A stretch of DNA of 64,000 bases from Allomyces macrogynus ATCC 38327 (Eukaryota; Blastocladiomycota; Blastocladiomycetes; Blastocladiales; Blastocladiaceae): assembly GCA_000151295.1 (NCBI GenBank), contig GG745330.1, positions 1,057,327 through 1,121,326 on the forward strand. The letters run 5' to 3'. Of the stretch, positions 21,856 to 33,287 are shown piece after piece. Each line of letters begins with the position of its first letter. Position 1 is the stretch's first letter. The notes beneath the pieces are model-generated. The model was given only the letters and a program-made list of their open reading frames with translations, was not told the origin of the DNA and did no database searches. The position numbers and the translations under genes were made by a program.

Positions 21856-24800
21856 TTACCGGCACCGGTGCCCGCACCCGGTGCAACACTCGCGGTTCTC
21901 GCGGAACCATTCGGCCAGGCACGCCAGGTGCCCGCCGTGGCCGCACCCTTGGCACCACGAGTACTGGCCTGTCACGCGCTGATGGCTGTTGGAGAGAAGG
22001 TAGTTCAGAGTCAGGACCCGAAAAGGAATGCAGTGATGGGGTGATGCGACGCGTACCAGAACGAACACGCATTCACGAGCCGCATGCACCGGCTGCACGA
22101 CCAGAACTTGCCGTTGGTATTGGTGTTGGGCTTGTAGCAGTGGTTGCACAGCGTGTAGATAGTCGTGGATTCCTAGGCGCAAAAGAATATCACGAGTCAA
22201 CACCATCAACGTGGGGGTGGGCGAGCAGAGTGTGGACGGACCTGGAGCTTGGTCCGTAGCTCGGTGATCGGACACTGCTCGAGGACGACCGCGGCCACGT
22301 CGTAGAGCCGGAACCGGTGGAGAAGCTCTGTGATGATGGCCCAAAGTCAGGTCGGATCCAGGACACGACCAGCGATAATGCACAAACCAATGTAACTCGA
22401 AAACCAGTCCTCGACCTGCGCGTCCGTGAAACACGCGGGCCACTGATCGCGCGGAACGACCGCGCGTTTATCCCCGGCGCCCATGAGCAGCAACACGACC
22501 AACGTGCAGCAAAACTGCACGTCGCCCTGGTCGGTATGCTCGTCGAGCAACCCCTGTAGCATCTCGACCAGGGCCGCACGCCCGAAAATCGCGCCGACGG
22601 CCTCTTCAGCAGTCCCTGCCGCAGCCGCCGCGGCCGCCGCGTGCACCGGCGCCTGCACGAACCCCGTCACGGGCGCGACCGCGTCGTCGGTCACGGCCGA
22701 CCCGATGATCGCCGACATGGGTTGCGAGACAAACGACCGCGCTTGCGACGGCGTCGGGTGCGGCGGGAGTGGCGCGAACGATGGCCGCCGAGTTGACCGT
22801 GCGGCGAGACTGCCGGGTGCGGTCGCGTTCAGTGCCGAGGTCGCAAACGACGTGGCCAGCGACGCTGGTGTTGTTCCGTACGGGTCGACTGTCGACGGGT
22901 TCGACGACACGGTCGAGAACGGCACCGACGACGACAGGACGGCCACGTCCGGGTGCGCGAGCGTCGGCGAGAACGGGCCCATGGCCGACCGCGCGGGGGT
23001 GAGCGGGACGGGGGTAGGTGGTGGCGCAAGCGCGGCCGTGTCGGTCGGCGCGACGGGTGGAACGAGCAATGGGCTGAAGAGCATGCTCACCAGACTCCAC
23101 GTTTGCGCGACGTTGGTAAGCCCAATGTTGGCCGCAACTATGGCATTGTGCGCACAGCACGCCTCGAACCGCTTGATGATGGCCTCGCGACTGAGAGGGA
23201 CCGACTCGTCTGGCACAGCTTGCTCCGTCTCCGGGTCGCGCACAATGTAGTGGCTGGCGAGATGGGCAAAGATGGGTTCGTCGAACGTAGCCGTGTCGAG
23301 TTGTACCGTGAGCTGGGACGGCTTGTACGTCTAGGAGGTCGGAATGATGGTCAATCGGTGGGAATCAATGACATGCTGGCGCAATGAGAATAACCGAGGA
23401 AGAAGAGAACACACGGTAACGTCCGGCATCGCAAACGGGCCAGCGCGGTCCATCTTCTTGCCGGGCTTGAGTAAAAACTTGGCTGTGCCACCGACCGGCA
23501 TTTTGCTGCACAGGACCAAGAAAATCGTGAGCATCTGCCACTCGTGATGGATGGAGCCCAACCAAGGACATAGCAACGCACCCGCCGTGCTCCTTGCCCC
23601 CCGTGGCCGTCGGCCGGTGATCCATGGAAGCGACCAACCTCCCATCCGGGCTCCAGCACACGACCGAGCTGTTGAGCACGTCGGCAACATGGAACGGTCC
23701 ACCCGGCGCGGTGGTCGCGGCATGCTGGCGAATCACGAGCTTGTCCTTGCCGCACGTCCAGAGCGTGTCGGCATCAACCCACTCCATGCCCGTCACGACG
23801 TTGGTGTGATTCTCAAACCAGAACTTGGGCACGTGCGTGCGCGCGAGCGAAAACACTTGCACGCGGAAATCGGTGAGCATCGAGCTCGACGCGATTTCCA
23901 TGGTGCTCCGGTCAAACGAGGGCCGCCAGGCGATGCGACCGACCGAGGCAATCGTCTGGATCGAATATTTGGGCTTGCGCGCATCGGCCTTGAGGTCCCA
24001 GATCTGGTCGCGGTGCGAATTAGCGGCGAAGTGGTCGGTTGAGGATATGAGCGTGGATTGGGTCGCGCACCTTGATCATCTTGTCGCGGCCGCCCGTCGC
24101 GAAAAGCCGGCCGTTTGGGTGGTAATCAATGCCCAAGATCATGCCGTTGTGGCCGGATATCCGCCGCTCGTAGTTCTTGGGGTTGCGCAGGTCCCACTTT
24201 TGGATCTGACCGCTCTCAAACGCGGCGCTGAACTCGGTCGGGCCTGTTGGCGAGAATTGCACGTCGCGCACACTCTCGGCCTTGCTCTCAAACGAAAGGA
24301 CCGCGGCCGCCCTGGCGCGCAGGTCCTACACGCGCGAACCCCATGGTCAGCCAGAATGATCGGGCGTCGGGGGACGAGGGGTGGAGAACGGACCCAGAGT
24401 TTCATCGAGCCGTCTTGCGACGCGCTGAGCAGTTTGATTGGGTCGGTCGGGTGGAACACGATGCGGTTGACGGCGCGCGTGTGCTCGTTGATAACGCGCT
24501 CTGCAATTCGTCAGCACGGTCATCAGTTTTCCGCCACCACCTTCGCGCTCGGAAATGGCGTAGGCTGGAGAATGCGCACCCATTTTCTGGCCGGGCTTGT
24601 TCAGGTCCCAAATGACAATTGCGCCGTTGGTGGCCGCCGTCGCGACAATTGACTTGGCATCTGCACAAAACAGGCCGGGGGAAAACGCCAAAGTGCGCGT
24701 TGTCAAAATATCATGGTAAGAGAACAAGTCAAGTATATTGAATCTTCTCTTGCTCGTCCGACCAGCAACGTGTCATGAACACACGGACATTGATTGCACC

Positions 24801-25323
24801 ACTTCACGTCATTGGAGCTGTAGTTCAAGTTGATGCGCACGCCCGCGCGCAGGTTCAGGTGTTCCGAAATGGCGTTGGCCGAAATGCTCAAAATCTTGAG
24901 GACTGGGTAGCGCGCAACAGCAATAACAACGAGCGGTTAGCGCGACATCGCGACGGATCGGTGCCGTGTGCGTGGAGGGGCCGTGGCCATACCGTCGCGA
25001 CCGCCGACGACAACGAAATCCTTGTCGGGCGAGAGGGATAGAGCGTTGAGCATGCCGCCCGGCCGTGCAATCAGCTGCAATTCCTCGGGCGGGGTCACGG
25101 GCATGGCCGCACTCTGCAGCGCAAGATCGGCCCCGACCACTCCCCTGCCGGCCGTCGCCATGGCGCCGTACTGGCTCATGACAAACGGCGATGCGAGCCC
25201 AAGGACGGCAGCCGGGTTGAGCGCCGCAAAATTGGGCGGCAGTGGTGGTGCTCCCGCCGCGGCCGCGGCAGCAGCGCCAAACGCTGAGCGGATGTCGGCG
25301 GTGCTGCTTGCGAGGTGGGCCAT
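21856..25323 (-). CDS. WDR24/RTC1-like subunit of the SEA/GATOR2 complex
   Basis: Many exons (about ten) on the minus strand, from ATG 25323 to TAA 21856. The order is an Ala-rich N-terminus; WD40 blades (FVVVGGRDG, AIVIWDLNKPGQ, VFHPTDPIKLLSASQDGS, SGQIQKWDLRNP, ILGIDYHPNGRLFATGGRDK, WVDADTLWTCGKDK, SVVCWSPDGRLVAS); a helical middle region with a long Ser/Pro/Ala insertion; and a C-terminal RING/zinc module (CNHCYKPN, then WCQGCGHGGHLACLAEW). This matches WDR24 (yeast Rtc1/Sea2), a vacuole-associated activator of TORC1 signalling. Frames change only at plausible GT..AG sites, so it appears intact, although I did not fix every exon boundary. Confidence 0.88.
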
Positions 25324-26032
25324 GGTCCCGGGAGCCGAGTGCAGCGCGTTGCGTGGTCAGATTGCAGCAAGTTGGAGGGGTTGAGCAGCAGCAACGATGG
25401 GTGGAAATGGTTTTTGCAGCACTGCAGGCTGGCAAGCGACGAGGTGGGTTGACATTCCTGGCCGGAAGCAAAACGCGAAGCGCTGGACAAAAGAGCACAT
25501 GGCATGTGACTTGGCTGTCATGGCAATCACGACGAGGATCAGTCGCCTTGCCACGTCCCGTTGCCCACGCCGTGGCGAACCCCGGTTCTGGGTCGGGTCC
25601 TGTCTTGCTCTCCCTTGCGACCAAAGCTCCAGCACCCCCTCTCACAACGTGCAAATTGGGCACAACCCGCTTGCCAGCCAATTTCACCAACCATGGTCTG
25701 TCATCGCCGTGCAACACGGCCGCTTTTTGCGCCGCCCACCTGCCGCTGCCCGGAAACAACAGCACTGCAGTGCTGCCGCCACTGACCCTCGATGTCATGC
25801 GAGTGCCGTGCCCGCGCTGCCAAGGAGCGCGCTGCCAAGGAGCGCGTTTCGGCCTTGGGTCGGTGTGCCATGCCGTGTTGCGGCAAGAGTCTGGTTCTCA
25901 GGACTGTGCTGCTCCATTTGCGCTCTGATCACGGCGGCGGCCAGCGCGCGGCGGCGAGAAGAAGAGAACATGAGCATCATCAGGACCAATGATTGACGAA
26001 CCGGTCCATTGTGCTTCTCTACCATTTATCAG
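25324..26032. promoter_or_regulatory. Divergent promoter and unresolved 5' exon of the Sec61 beta gene
   Basis: Lies between the WDR24 start (minus) and the first certain exon of the Sec61 beta gene (plus). The ATG-bearing first exon must lie here. One candidate is ATGCGA followed by a gtgccg donor at 25797-25802; this is a guess. Confidence 0.4.
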
Positions 26033-26461
26033 TCGGCACAAGCATCCCCGATCACCTCGACGCGCGGCGTTGGTCCGCGGTTGACGCAGGGCCCCAAGGG
26101 CACCGTCGTTCGGTTCGTTCTGACCAGTTTGATGTGCTTGCGGCGACCACGGGCTCATTCTTTGCGCTTCCTCGTTTGTAGCAAGCGCAAGCAGGTGAAC
26201 CGCGAAGCGCAGTCGGCGGCGCGTGCTGCGGCCGGTGGCAGCACCGCGCAGATGATGCGCAGCTTTGACGGCGAGTCGTCGGGGCTCAAAGTGTACGTGC
26301 CCGCTTTCCACGCGTGTTCATCGTTGGCGCTCCGGACCGACATGCCGCTCACACACGTTGCTTGTCCGATGTGTAGCGACCCAGTCATTGTCCTCGTCGC
26401 GTCGCTCGTTTTCATTGCGTCCGTGTTCGTGCTGCACATCTACGGCCGGTTGACCAAGTAA
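26033..26461 (+). CDS. Sec61 beta (Sbh1-like) translocon subunit, first exon not located
   Basis: Exons 26033..26112, 26182..26292 and 26377..26461 read SAQASPITSTRGVGPR, then TVVRKRKQVNREAQSAAR, MMRSFDGESSGLKVDP and a single C-terminal transmembrane helix (VIVLVASLVFIASVFVLHIYG). This is the tail-anchored beta subunit of the ER protein-conducting channel. The phases at all three joins agree. The sequence before SAQ lacks an in-frame ATG without a stop, so a short upstream exon is expected. Confidence 0.88.
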   Translation, partial: SAQASPITSTRGVGPRLTQGPKGTVVRFVLTSLMCLRRPRAHSLRFLVCSKRKQVNREAQSAARAAAGGSTAQMMRSFDGESSGLKVYVPAFHACSSLALRTDMPLTHVACPMCSDPVIVLVASLVFIASVFVLHIYGRLTK

Positions 26462-26695
26462 ACGTGCTCCACTTGCTTTCGCGTTTTTCTGTTTTCCTGG
26501 CGTGCGACGGTGGGACCCCGGTCGCTGTGTACACACGTTATCGTCTGGTTTTTTTTCTGCTCGTTTCTCGTTCCGTTGCCGTTCCTTCTTCTTACCAGCG
26601 CCCTCTCCGCGCGAAATCCTTATATAAAGACTTTTCCGACCGTGACCCGCGACCGACTGCGATGACTATTTACAAAATTGACGGTTTACCCTCCA

Positions 26696-27094
26696 TTATC
26701 GCGACTCGGCAGTGCTCTGTGCCCTGCCCGTGGCAGCGAGTCGCGCGAGCGCGGCGCCGAGCGGGTCGTGGAATCGCGCGACCGTCTCGTATTCACGGTC
26801 AATCCGCTCAATCTCTTTCGCAAATTTCACGGCTGCCGACCCAGCCGACGGGCCATTGAGCGCGCCTGCCTCTTGCGTCTCGAGCTGGTCCTTTTGCAGC
26901 ATCAGCTTCTGCTGCGTGCGCGTCATGCTGCTCATCGCGCCGCCTAGTGGCAGGCCTGGGTTGCTGCTGCTGGTTGGGTGACTGGGGCAGGAACGCTGGT
27001 TAGCGATCGGAAAATGGCGGAAATGGCGCAAAGGCCCGCCGAATGGCCCGGAATGGCATTGAGAGCAGATTGCGACGACTTACGGCGACGACAT
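26696..27094 (-). CDS. Small RTQQKL-motif protein
   Basis: Exon 1 is only 11 nt (ATG TCG TCG CC, 27094..27084), followed by a consensus GTAAGT donor. Exon 2 is 26981..26696. The product is about 98 residues: a Ser/Pro N-terminus, then MTRTQQKLMLQKDQLE and a charged helix FAKEIERIDREYETVARFHDPL. The RTQQKL plus E-R-x-x-REY-x-x-x-R-x-x-DPL pattern recalls fungal TORC1-accessory proteins of the Tco89 type, but this is recollection and weak. It lies back-to-back with the TRF-like gene (236 bp between starts) and tail-to-tail with the Sec61 beta gene. Confidence 0.65.
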
Positions 27095-27330
27095 GGAGGT
27101 GGAGGATGGAATGGGTAATATTCGCGGGTTTGAGAACGAGATCTGGTCGATGTTGGAGCGGTCACTTGAAGTCACGTAACCTAGGTTCCGAAACCTGCTC
27201 ATTGGGTTTTTGCGCTTGGCCAACAGAACCGTATCGCCTCGCTCTCCCAACCTGAGCAACCTCACCCGCACCGCCAACCCCGACAACCTGCTCAACGACA
27301 ACCTGACCTGCACCGCGACCACGAAACCTG

Positions 27331-30024
27331 ATGACCGTGACCCCTGCAACCCCAGCCCACGGCCAAGTCGACCGGAAGCGCCCCGCGCCTGATGCGACCC
27401 CCGAGCTCGAGGCGACGCCCTCGCCGCCAGGCGGCAGTCGGCCCGCCACGGGCGAGGCTGCCCATGTGGCCACGCCCAGCGCCGCGGGGACGGGCGCGAA
27501 CGGGCAGAAGCGCCGCAAGGTCTGACCCTTCTGGTGGAGAAGACGCTCAGTCATGTCCCCTGTGCTGTTGCTGACCGTGTGACCTTGTACCATGGCACCA
27601 GATCGATGGGGAGCCCGCCGACCGCATGAACGACGCGACGCCGACCAATGTACAGCGGCTGTACCCGGCCCTCGACGATTCGAATGGCGGCAGCCCGATG
27701 CCGACAGGCTACTCGCTCGCGGAAATCATGCTCGTTCCGCCGACTGCGGCGGTGCGCACGCCAGCGGCTGCTGCGCAGCCGCACTTGATCCCGTCGTCGG
27801 TCACCTCAGTCACGCCCTCCCCGGCCGGCCTTCTTCAGGCGACGCCGTCACGGCACGCGACGACCGTCGAGACCGACGACGAGGACATCAACATGGATCA
27901 GTGGACGCGCAACCCCGACGACGACGAGGGGTTTTATGCCGGGTCGCTGACGGCCGATCAAGTGGGCCACCTGGACACGCGGTGCACGCAGTTTTTGCGC
28001 GCCGTCGAACGTGCCATTGTCGACTGGGAACTGAGTCTGAAAGTGGATCTGGACGCGATGAAAGATGCGCTCGAAACAGGCGGGCTGTTCCGCGGTACGC
28101 CCATTTTTGATTTTGAAACTTGCCAGTGGGGCGTTGACTGACATTGGTATGCTCCTTGTGTTAGACAAATTCACGACCAACGTCGAGACGCGGCCCGTTG
28201 CCATCAAGTCGCGCCCAGCTCTCTCCGAGCAGCCGACGGTGCCGTCGCTCCTCGAGCGTACGCAGCTCGCCAACATTCTCGCGTTTTTCATGCCACAGCA
28301 GGTTACCTGCACGGAACTCGAGCTGTTTTACGTTCTCGAGGCCCTAGTGCGGGACGTGAACCCGGCCGGTTATGTGTGGATGGTCACGGAGAACTTGCGC
28401 ACGTTCATTGGCTTGCTCGGCAAATTGGTACGATGCGATCCGACGCTCTCCACCCTCGCGATCCACCTGATCACGCGAAAACAACAATTGCTTGTGACCA
28501 TAGGTTATCAAGGCTGGTTTGGATCTCAACTCGGTCCAGGATCTCTTCCAGGCGTCGCGGTACGGTGATCTCGTTCCGTACCTCGACGACGCCAATGATC
28601 GGGTATGTTGCAACGACCGTGGAGGAGCCGATTGCACTGTTCCTGTTCTTGGGACTCACTCATATCACTTTCCTGTCGTGCATATCTAGCTCCAAGTGTT
28701 CAACCTCGGCGACCGGCGTTTCCGCGTCCAAGACGAAGTGCGCAATCTGGCGCTGCGCGTTCTCCGTAGCCTCATCCCTCTGGTTCGTCTTGATCGCATG
28801 CATGATGGTGCTATTCCTCCACATCAACTCACTCCACCTCCCCTGACCTCGCAGGCGCTTGAGAACAAGCTGACCAGCACCCTTCCTGAGGAACCAACCA
28901 TCGCGACAGCGCGCAACGCCGCTGCGGCCGCCGCCGCTGCTGCTGCCCACGCGCACGCTGCCGCCGTCGCCGCGATCCCCGGGTCCGAGCAGTACCACCA
29001 GCACCTCGCGCATCTGCACTTGCTGCAAATGCACGCGCACGCGCACGCTCAAGCTCAGGCACACGTCCACGTGCACCCGCACGCGCACGCACACGTCCCG
29101 CCGCCACCCGCTCCACCGGGCACCGCCGTGACCATGGCCCCCCTCCCGCCCTTCTTCTCAGCACAGGACATTCTTGCCGCGGGCGATGCGGCATCGCGCG
29201 TGCTCGCCACGCACGTGCACGGTGCCGTCCCGCCGCCGATCGTGCCACCCCCACCGCCGCCCACCACGTCGTCGTCGACGGCGGTCCCATCGACCCCGCC
29301 CGTACGTCGCGCAATGGCCGCGCATATCGAGATCCCGCCGGGGCAGGGTGAACATGTCGCATTTGATTCGCCGGGAGACGACGTCGCGCAGTGGGCGCGT
29401 GTGCCGATGGACGGCGTCGATCCGGACCCAGACTACGTGCCTGTTCTGGATCACGGCGGCGCGGTCCCACCGCCACCGGTGCCAGCAACACCCAAGGCCA
29501 AGCGCGAGAGGGGCAGCAGGAAGCGGGACCTCGGGGCCCGCCCGACGCGTTCTCGGCGCGTGGGTCAGACGGAACCCGAACCGCCCGCGCCCCAAGCCGA
29601 CGACGGCGCCCATGCGCACGAAAATGGCGATGCGGCTGCGGCTCCCGCGGCGCCAGCGCGCACGCCGCAGCGGCGCGGCCCGCGGATCCAGTGGACCCCG
29701 GAGGAAGTCGCGGCGCTCGAGCATGCTATGTCCGAGCACGGCACGGCGTGGGCGCTGATCTTGCAAAAGTACGGCGCGAACGGAGAAATCAACCAGTCGC
29801 TGGCGCGGTTCGACCAGATGAAGCTCAAGGATAAGGCGCGGAACGTGCGCACGTCGCGCGAACGCAACGGCGAGCCGCTCGGGCCGTTTGTGTTGGCGAC
29901 GCGGTACCCGGCGCAGTCGCACGCGTCGACGGCGAACGTTGCGCAGGCCGCGCAGCAGCCGGAGCAGCAGCAGCAAGTGCAGGAGACGGCTGCGGTGCCG
30001 GAGCAGCCCGCTCTCGCGGAGTAG
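27331..30024 (+). CDS. TRF/Tbf1-type telobox Myb protein
   Basis: Six exons (27331..27519, 27602..28094, 28165..28427, 28504..28602, 28690..28782, 28855..30024) give 768 residues with all phases consistent. The N-terminus carries a basic KRRK. Residues about 150-350 form a helical region likely equivalent to the TRF homology dimerisation domain (AMKDALETGGLF; QLANILAFF; DLNSVQDLFQASRYGDLVPY). A His/Ala-rich linker follows. Near residue 660 comes a single Myb domain RIQWTPEEVAALEHAM, W-ALILQKYG and the telobox-like MKLKDKARN. The family binds TTAGGG repeats at telomeres or at promoters such as tRNA and ribosomal genes. A nuclear location is expected. Confidence 0.85.
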
Positions 30025-30282
30025 ATCGTGGAGGAGGTCGTCAATCAAGCAGGAGTTGACCGCAAAATCGTTTATTTATCGTGAATGAATGATGTCAGTT
30101 TGATTTCTGCTCACTGTCACCGTCCAAAATGATCAGAACGATTTCCAACCCCTGCACAGCACGCACAACATGCATACTACGAGCTACGCAAATCGAAAAG
30201 CGGAGGCCAGCTAAAGACGGAAATCCTATTTACCAAAACGCACAAATCGAAGTCCAAAACCAAACAAAAGAAAGACTAAACT

Positions 30283-30708
30283 TTAGAACGGCAAATCGGG
30301 CTTGGCCTTGAGCTTCTCGGCGCGCTTGGCGTTCCGCCACGCCTCGAGCGTCTTCTCCATTTGCGCAAGCTTCTCGGCAACTGCCTCTTCCCGCTTGGCC
30401 TTGGTGCGGTCGGCCTTGGTCCCCTTGGGCAGCTTAGTACGCAGCGGCTTGCGCTCGGTCGGCAAGGACGGCAGCGGCACAAACACTGGTTCCTTGACGC
30501 CCGCCAACGGAGCGAGCATCGTGGCCTTGCGAATCGAGGCCTGCTTGCGCAGCGAAAACTTGGGCTTGTTCCAGTGGCCCGTGTTGGCATTGCGCGTGAC
30601 CGTGAAGAGCTCGGGACCCTTGGGGCCCTTGGACGCGTGAATCGCCGTGTTGAGCATGCGCAGCTCAAAGGGGCTCAGGACCGACAGGGCCTTACTTGGA
30701 ATTGACAT
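30283..30708 (-). CDS. Mitochondrial large-subunit ribosomal protein mL59-like
   Basis: A single 141-residue exon starting at ATG 30708. The central NTGHWNKPKFSLRKQASI and the later LPKGTK, followed by a highly charged C-terminal helix rich in Lys/Glu, match the layout of fungal mL59 (yeast Mrpl25: P-K-Y-S-L-R-R, then the L-x-KG-T segment). No separate presequence is evident. The assignment rests on this motif pattern and on small basic size. Confidence 0.65.
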   Translation of the reverse strand: MSIPSKALSVLSPFELRMLNTAIHASKGPKGPELFTVTRNANTGHWNKPKFSLRKQASIRKATMLAPLAGVKEPVFVPLPSLPTERKPLRTKLPKGTKADRTKAKREEAVAEKLAQMEKTLEAWRNAKRAEKLKAKPDLPF

Positions 30709-31244
30709 GGTGGAACGGGTGGGTGGTGGACGGCGAGTTGATGTATGCTGATGGGCCCGGAGCGGCGGGGAAGATGGTGCTGATTGGCGACAATAAATTG
30801 AATGCGGTTGGTTGGAGCTGCCGCCGGCACGAATCCGAGCGAGAATGTGGGTCGGCTGGATCGCACAAATGTGAAGTGATCAGAGCTGAACAGTTTACAG
30901 TGGGTGTTGGAAGTCACGTTGGGATGATGCGGGACAAAGCAGCAACATCTGGCAGGGGTGGCTTTCATTTCAGCTCGTGCGCGCAATTCGTGCAGCTTTT
31001 GCACTCAGAGAACGCTCCTGATGAGAAGAATACAATGCGGTCAAGGCGACCAACAGGCGTATACGGTGTGGAGAGGGCCTGAATCGCGGCCTGACAGCAC
31101 CAGAGATGCTGACCGACCATGGCGATCATGGCAGACGGACCAAAGCGTAACCAGCAGGAGGAGAAATAAGTAAACCGCGATTTGACAAAAACGTGGCACA
31201 GAAAAGCGTCGCAGCCACCGATAAGAGGCATCTCCACCCCTTTC
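30709..31244. other. Intergenic, nothing recognised
   Basis: Lies between two minus-strand genes (the ARPC3 stop and the mL59 start). No gene or repeat is seen. Confidence 0.5.
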
Positions 31245-31921
31245 TTACAACGACTTGTTCATGAACTTGCGCTTGGAGAATGCCATCCACCACTTGCTCG
31301 GCTTCGACTCGTCCTCCGAGTAGAGACGGTCGAGCAGCCGCGAGACCATCTCCTGCCGCAGCTGCGTCATGTAGGCGCGGAGGTTTTCTACACAAGCAAG
31401 ACAGGTCAGAATCGCCTCGGCAAAAAGCGTGCGATTCTAAAACCACAGCGCACCCTTCTCCACCATCGACGTCGGTGGCGCGTAGAGCGCATTCAGCGGG
31501 AACCCGGCATCACCCGGCATCGCAAACGACCCGACGGCGAGTGTGACGAGCGTGCGGCTCGCATCGTTGCGCGACGTGGTCGTCGACAGCTTCGACAGGC
31601 AGTCGGAAATGAAGAGAATCAGGTAGATGAGCACGCGGTCGGCGGGCCCTTGGATTTCAAAGTTGCGGAACAGACAGTTGGCGCGGAACAGGTTGAGGGC
31701 CTCGTCGATGATATCGTCGGCGGCGAAATCGGCAGGGGTCGGCGCGTAACCACGCGTCTTGGACTTGACGGGCAGCAACGCCATGTTGCCGAGTTGCGGC
31801 ACGCCGTCAATGGCGTTGAAGGACGAGTGGTAGACCTGGAGATCGCCGGGCCGGAGTGAGCTGGCGCTGTTCAATGCATTGTGCTGCGTGACGGGCGCGC
31901 GCATGAGATGCGGACCGGCAT
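31245..31921 (-). CDS. ARPC3: Arp2/3 complex subunit 3 (p21)
   Basis: Exons on the minus strand are 31921..31916 (ATG CCG only), 31835..31454 and 31387..31245, giving 176 residues, the usual family length. The six-base first exon restores the conserved start MPVYHSSFN. Then come GNMALLPVKSKTRG, DIIDEALNLFRANCLFRN, ADRVLIYLILFISDCLSKL, PGDAGFPLNALYAPP and the closing KPSKWWMAFSKRKFMNKSL. The protein is part of the actin-nucleating Arp2/3 complex, needed for branched actin, endocytic patches and amoeboid zoospore movement. Confidence 0.95.
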
Positions 31922-32515
31922 GTTGGCGCGTTGATTCGATTTAGCGTGCTGTTCGAGAACTAGATGCCGTCTGTGCATCGCTCGACTGGTTATTGACGTG
32001 ATCCATTGGCCAAGGACGGTCGAGAGGCCGCCATCGCCACGGCGACTGTTGCCGACAACGAGGCGCAGTGCGCGGAGACATGCCTGGCTGAGGGCTCGGT
32101 CCAACTTGCAGCGGGTCCCCTGGGATTGGGATGAGTTGAAGGTTGGCAATGAAGTTGGCGCCGCTGATGAGCTGCTGGTGCAGCAGCCGCGCTACGCGAC
32201 TTGGCGGTGGGGCAGCCGTGCGGTGGAGCGGTCGGTGCCAGGGCCGTCGGGACACGCGTGCGTGGACAAGGACGCGCCTGCTGCTTGTTCTGCCAACGCT
32301 GTGAGCGACACGCCCTCCCGCGCCGGCCGCAACCCATCCGCAACCGTTGGATCAAGAATACCAAGCCGCTACTCGCCGCATTCGCTCTTCAGTCGCGCGA
32401 AACCACGCCCGTCGAGACGGCCAGCCCCTCATTGCAGCGCCGTCGACCGATCCTGCCCTGCCAATCGCTCGAATCCCGGCCTGCCCAGCCGCATCAATAC
32501 TTTGAACGCGCCACC
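31922..32515. promoter_or_regulatory. Divergent promoter region
   Basis: Lies between the starts of ARPC3 (minus) and the RNASEK-like gene (plus). No specific site is identified. Confidence 0.4.
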
Positions 32516-32928
32516 ATGAAGCCCTTGATCACCAACGGCAAGGCCGTCTTGATGTCGTTGACCTCGGTCGCCGGCATCATCTTCCTGGTATGCCGGGCCT
32601 GGTGATTGCGCTTTGCTGCACACAAAATCTGGCCCTCACGCAGGTTATTCGAAATATCCAACCCTGACCAGGTCATTCTCGGCCTCTTGTTCAACTCGCA
32701 CGCACCAACGCTCGTCGAGGGCCACAAGGCGCCCGCCGACCCGGCCGGTGCCGCGTCAACGTGCTTCAAGGCCGCCGCGATTTACGCCGGGCTGTTGGTG
32801 TTTGGGCTTTGGCAAGTGCGTACTCGCGCGGTTTTTCTCCACCTTATTTGTATGGGACGTTTGTGACAAGCAACGTGTCGTTTGTACAGGTGTCCGTCAA
32901 CAAGCGCGCCGCGACGATTCATTTCTGA
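32516..32928 (+). CDS. RNASEK-type membrane protein (V-ATPase subunit f)
   Basis: Exons 32516..32587, 32672..32815 and 32890..32928 give 84 residues. There are two transmembrane helices: the first (LMSLTSVAGIIFLVILGLLF) ends in the conserved FNSHAPTLVE, the second is STCFKAAAIYAGLLVFGLWQ, followed by a VNKR tail. The FN-x-HS/A-x-x-L-x-E and C-x-x-AA-x-Y ... Q-x-x-x-NKR pattern is that of RNASEK/yeast Ypr170w-b, a small subunit in the V-ATPase Vo sector. The ATG follows CCACC. An alternative short intron in the first junction is possible but fits the family less well. Confidence 0.82.
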
Positions 32929-33287
32929 CCGCGTCGCGTCACGTCGCGTCGCATCGCATCGCGGCCGGTCTTATTCTGTCGGTGTGGTCCGCAATACACC
33001 CCCTTCCTTCTCCTCGGCGTGATCTCGATCTGGTCATTGGTAGCGTTGATGCTGGCTCGCTGCTCTTACGAGGCTCCCGACGCGTCGAAGAGAGCCAAAG
33101 ACAAGCGCAAGGCTCGCCTGGAACTGTTGGCGCTCGCCAGTGGCAGAATTAGCGAGCTGTCGTCAATCTCATTTTGGTTTGTCGCTGGATGCACTGGATG
33201 GCACAGCGACGAGAACAGTGATCAGAGCAAAAATCGCCTCCACCAACCGCGCACCGTCGTCTCCTGGAACCCCGCCCTCTCACCATC
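32929..33287. other. Intergenic, nothing recognised
   Basis: Lies between two plus-strand genes and presumably contains the prefoldin 6 promoter. A run of CGTCGCGT/CATCGCAT-like short repeats lies near 32930-32962. Confidence 0.45.
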
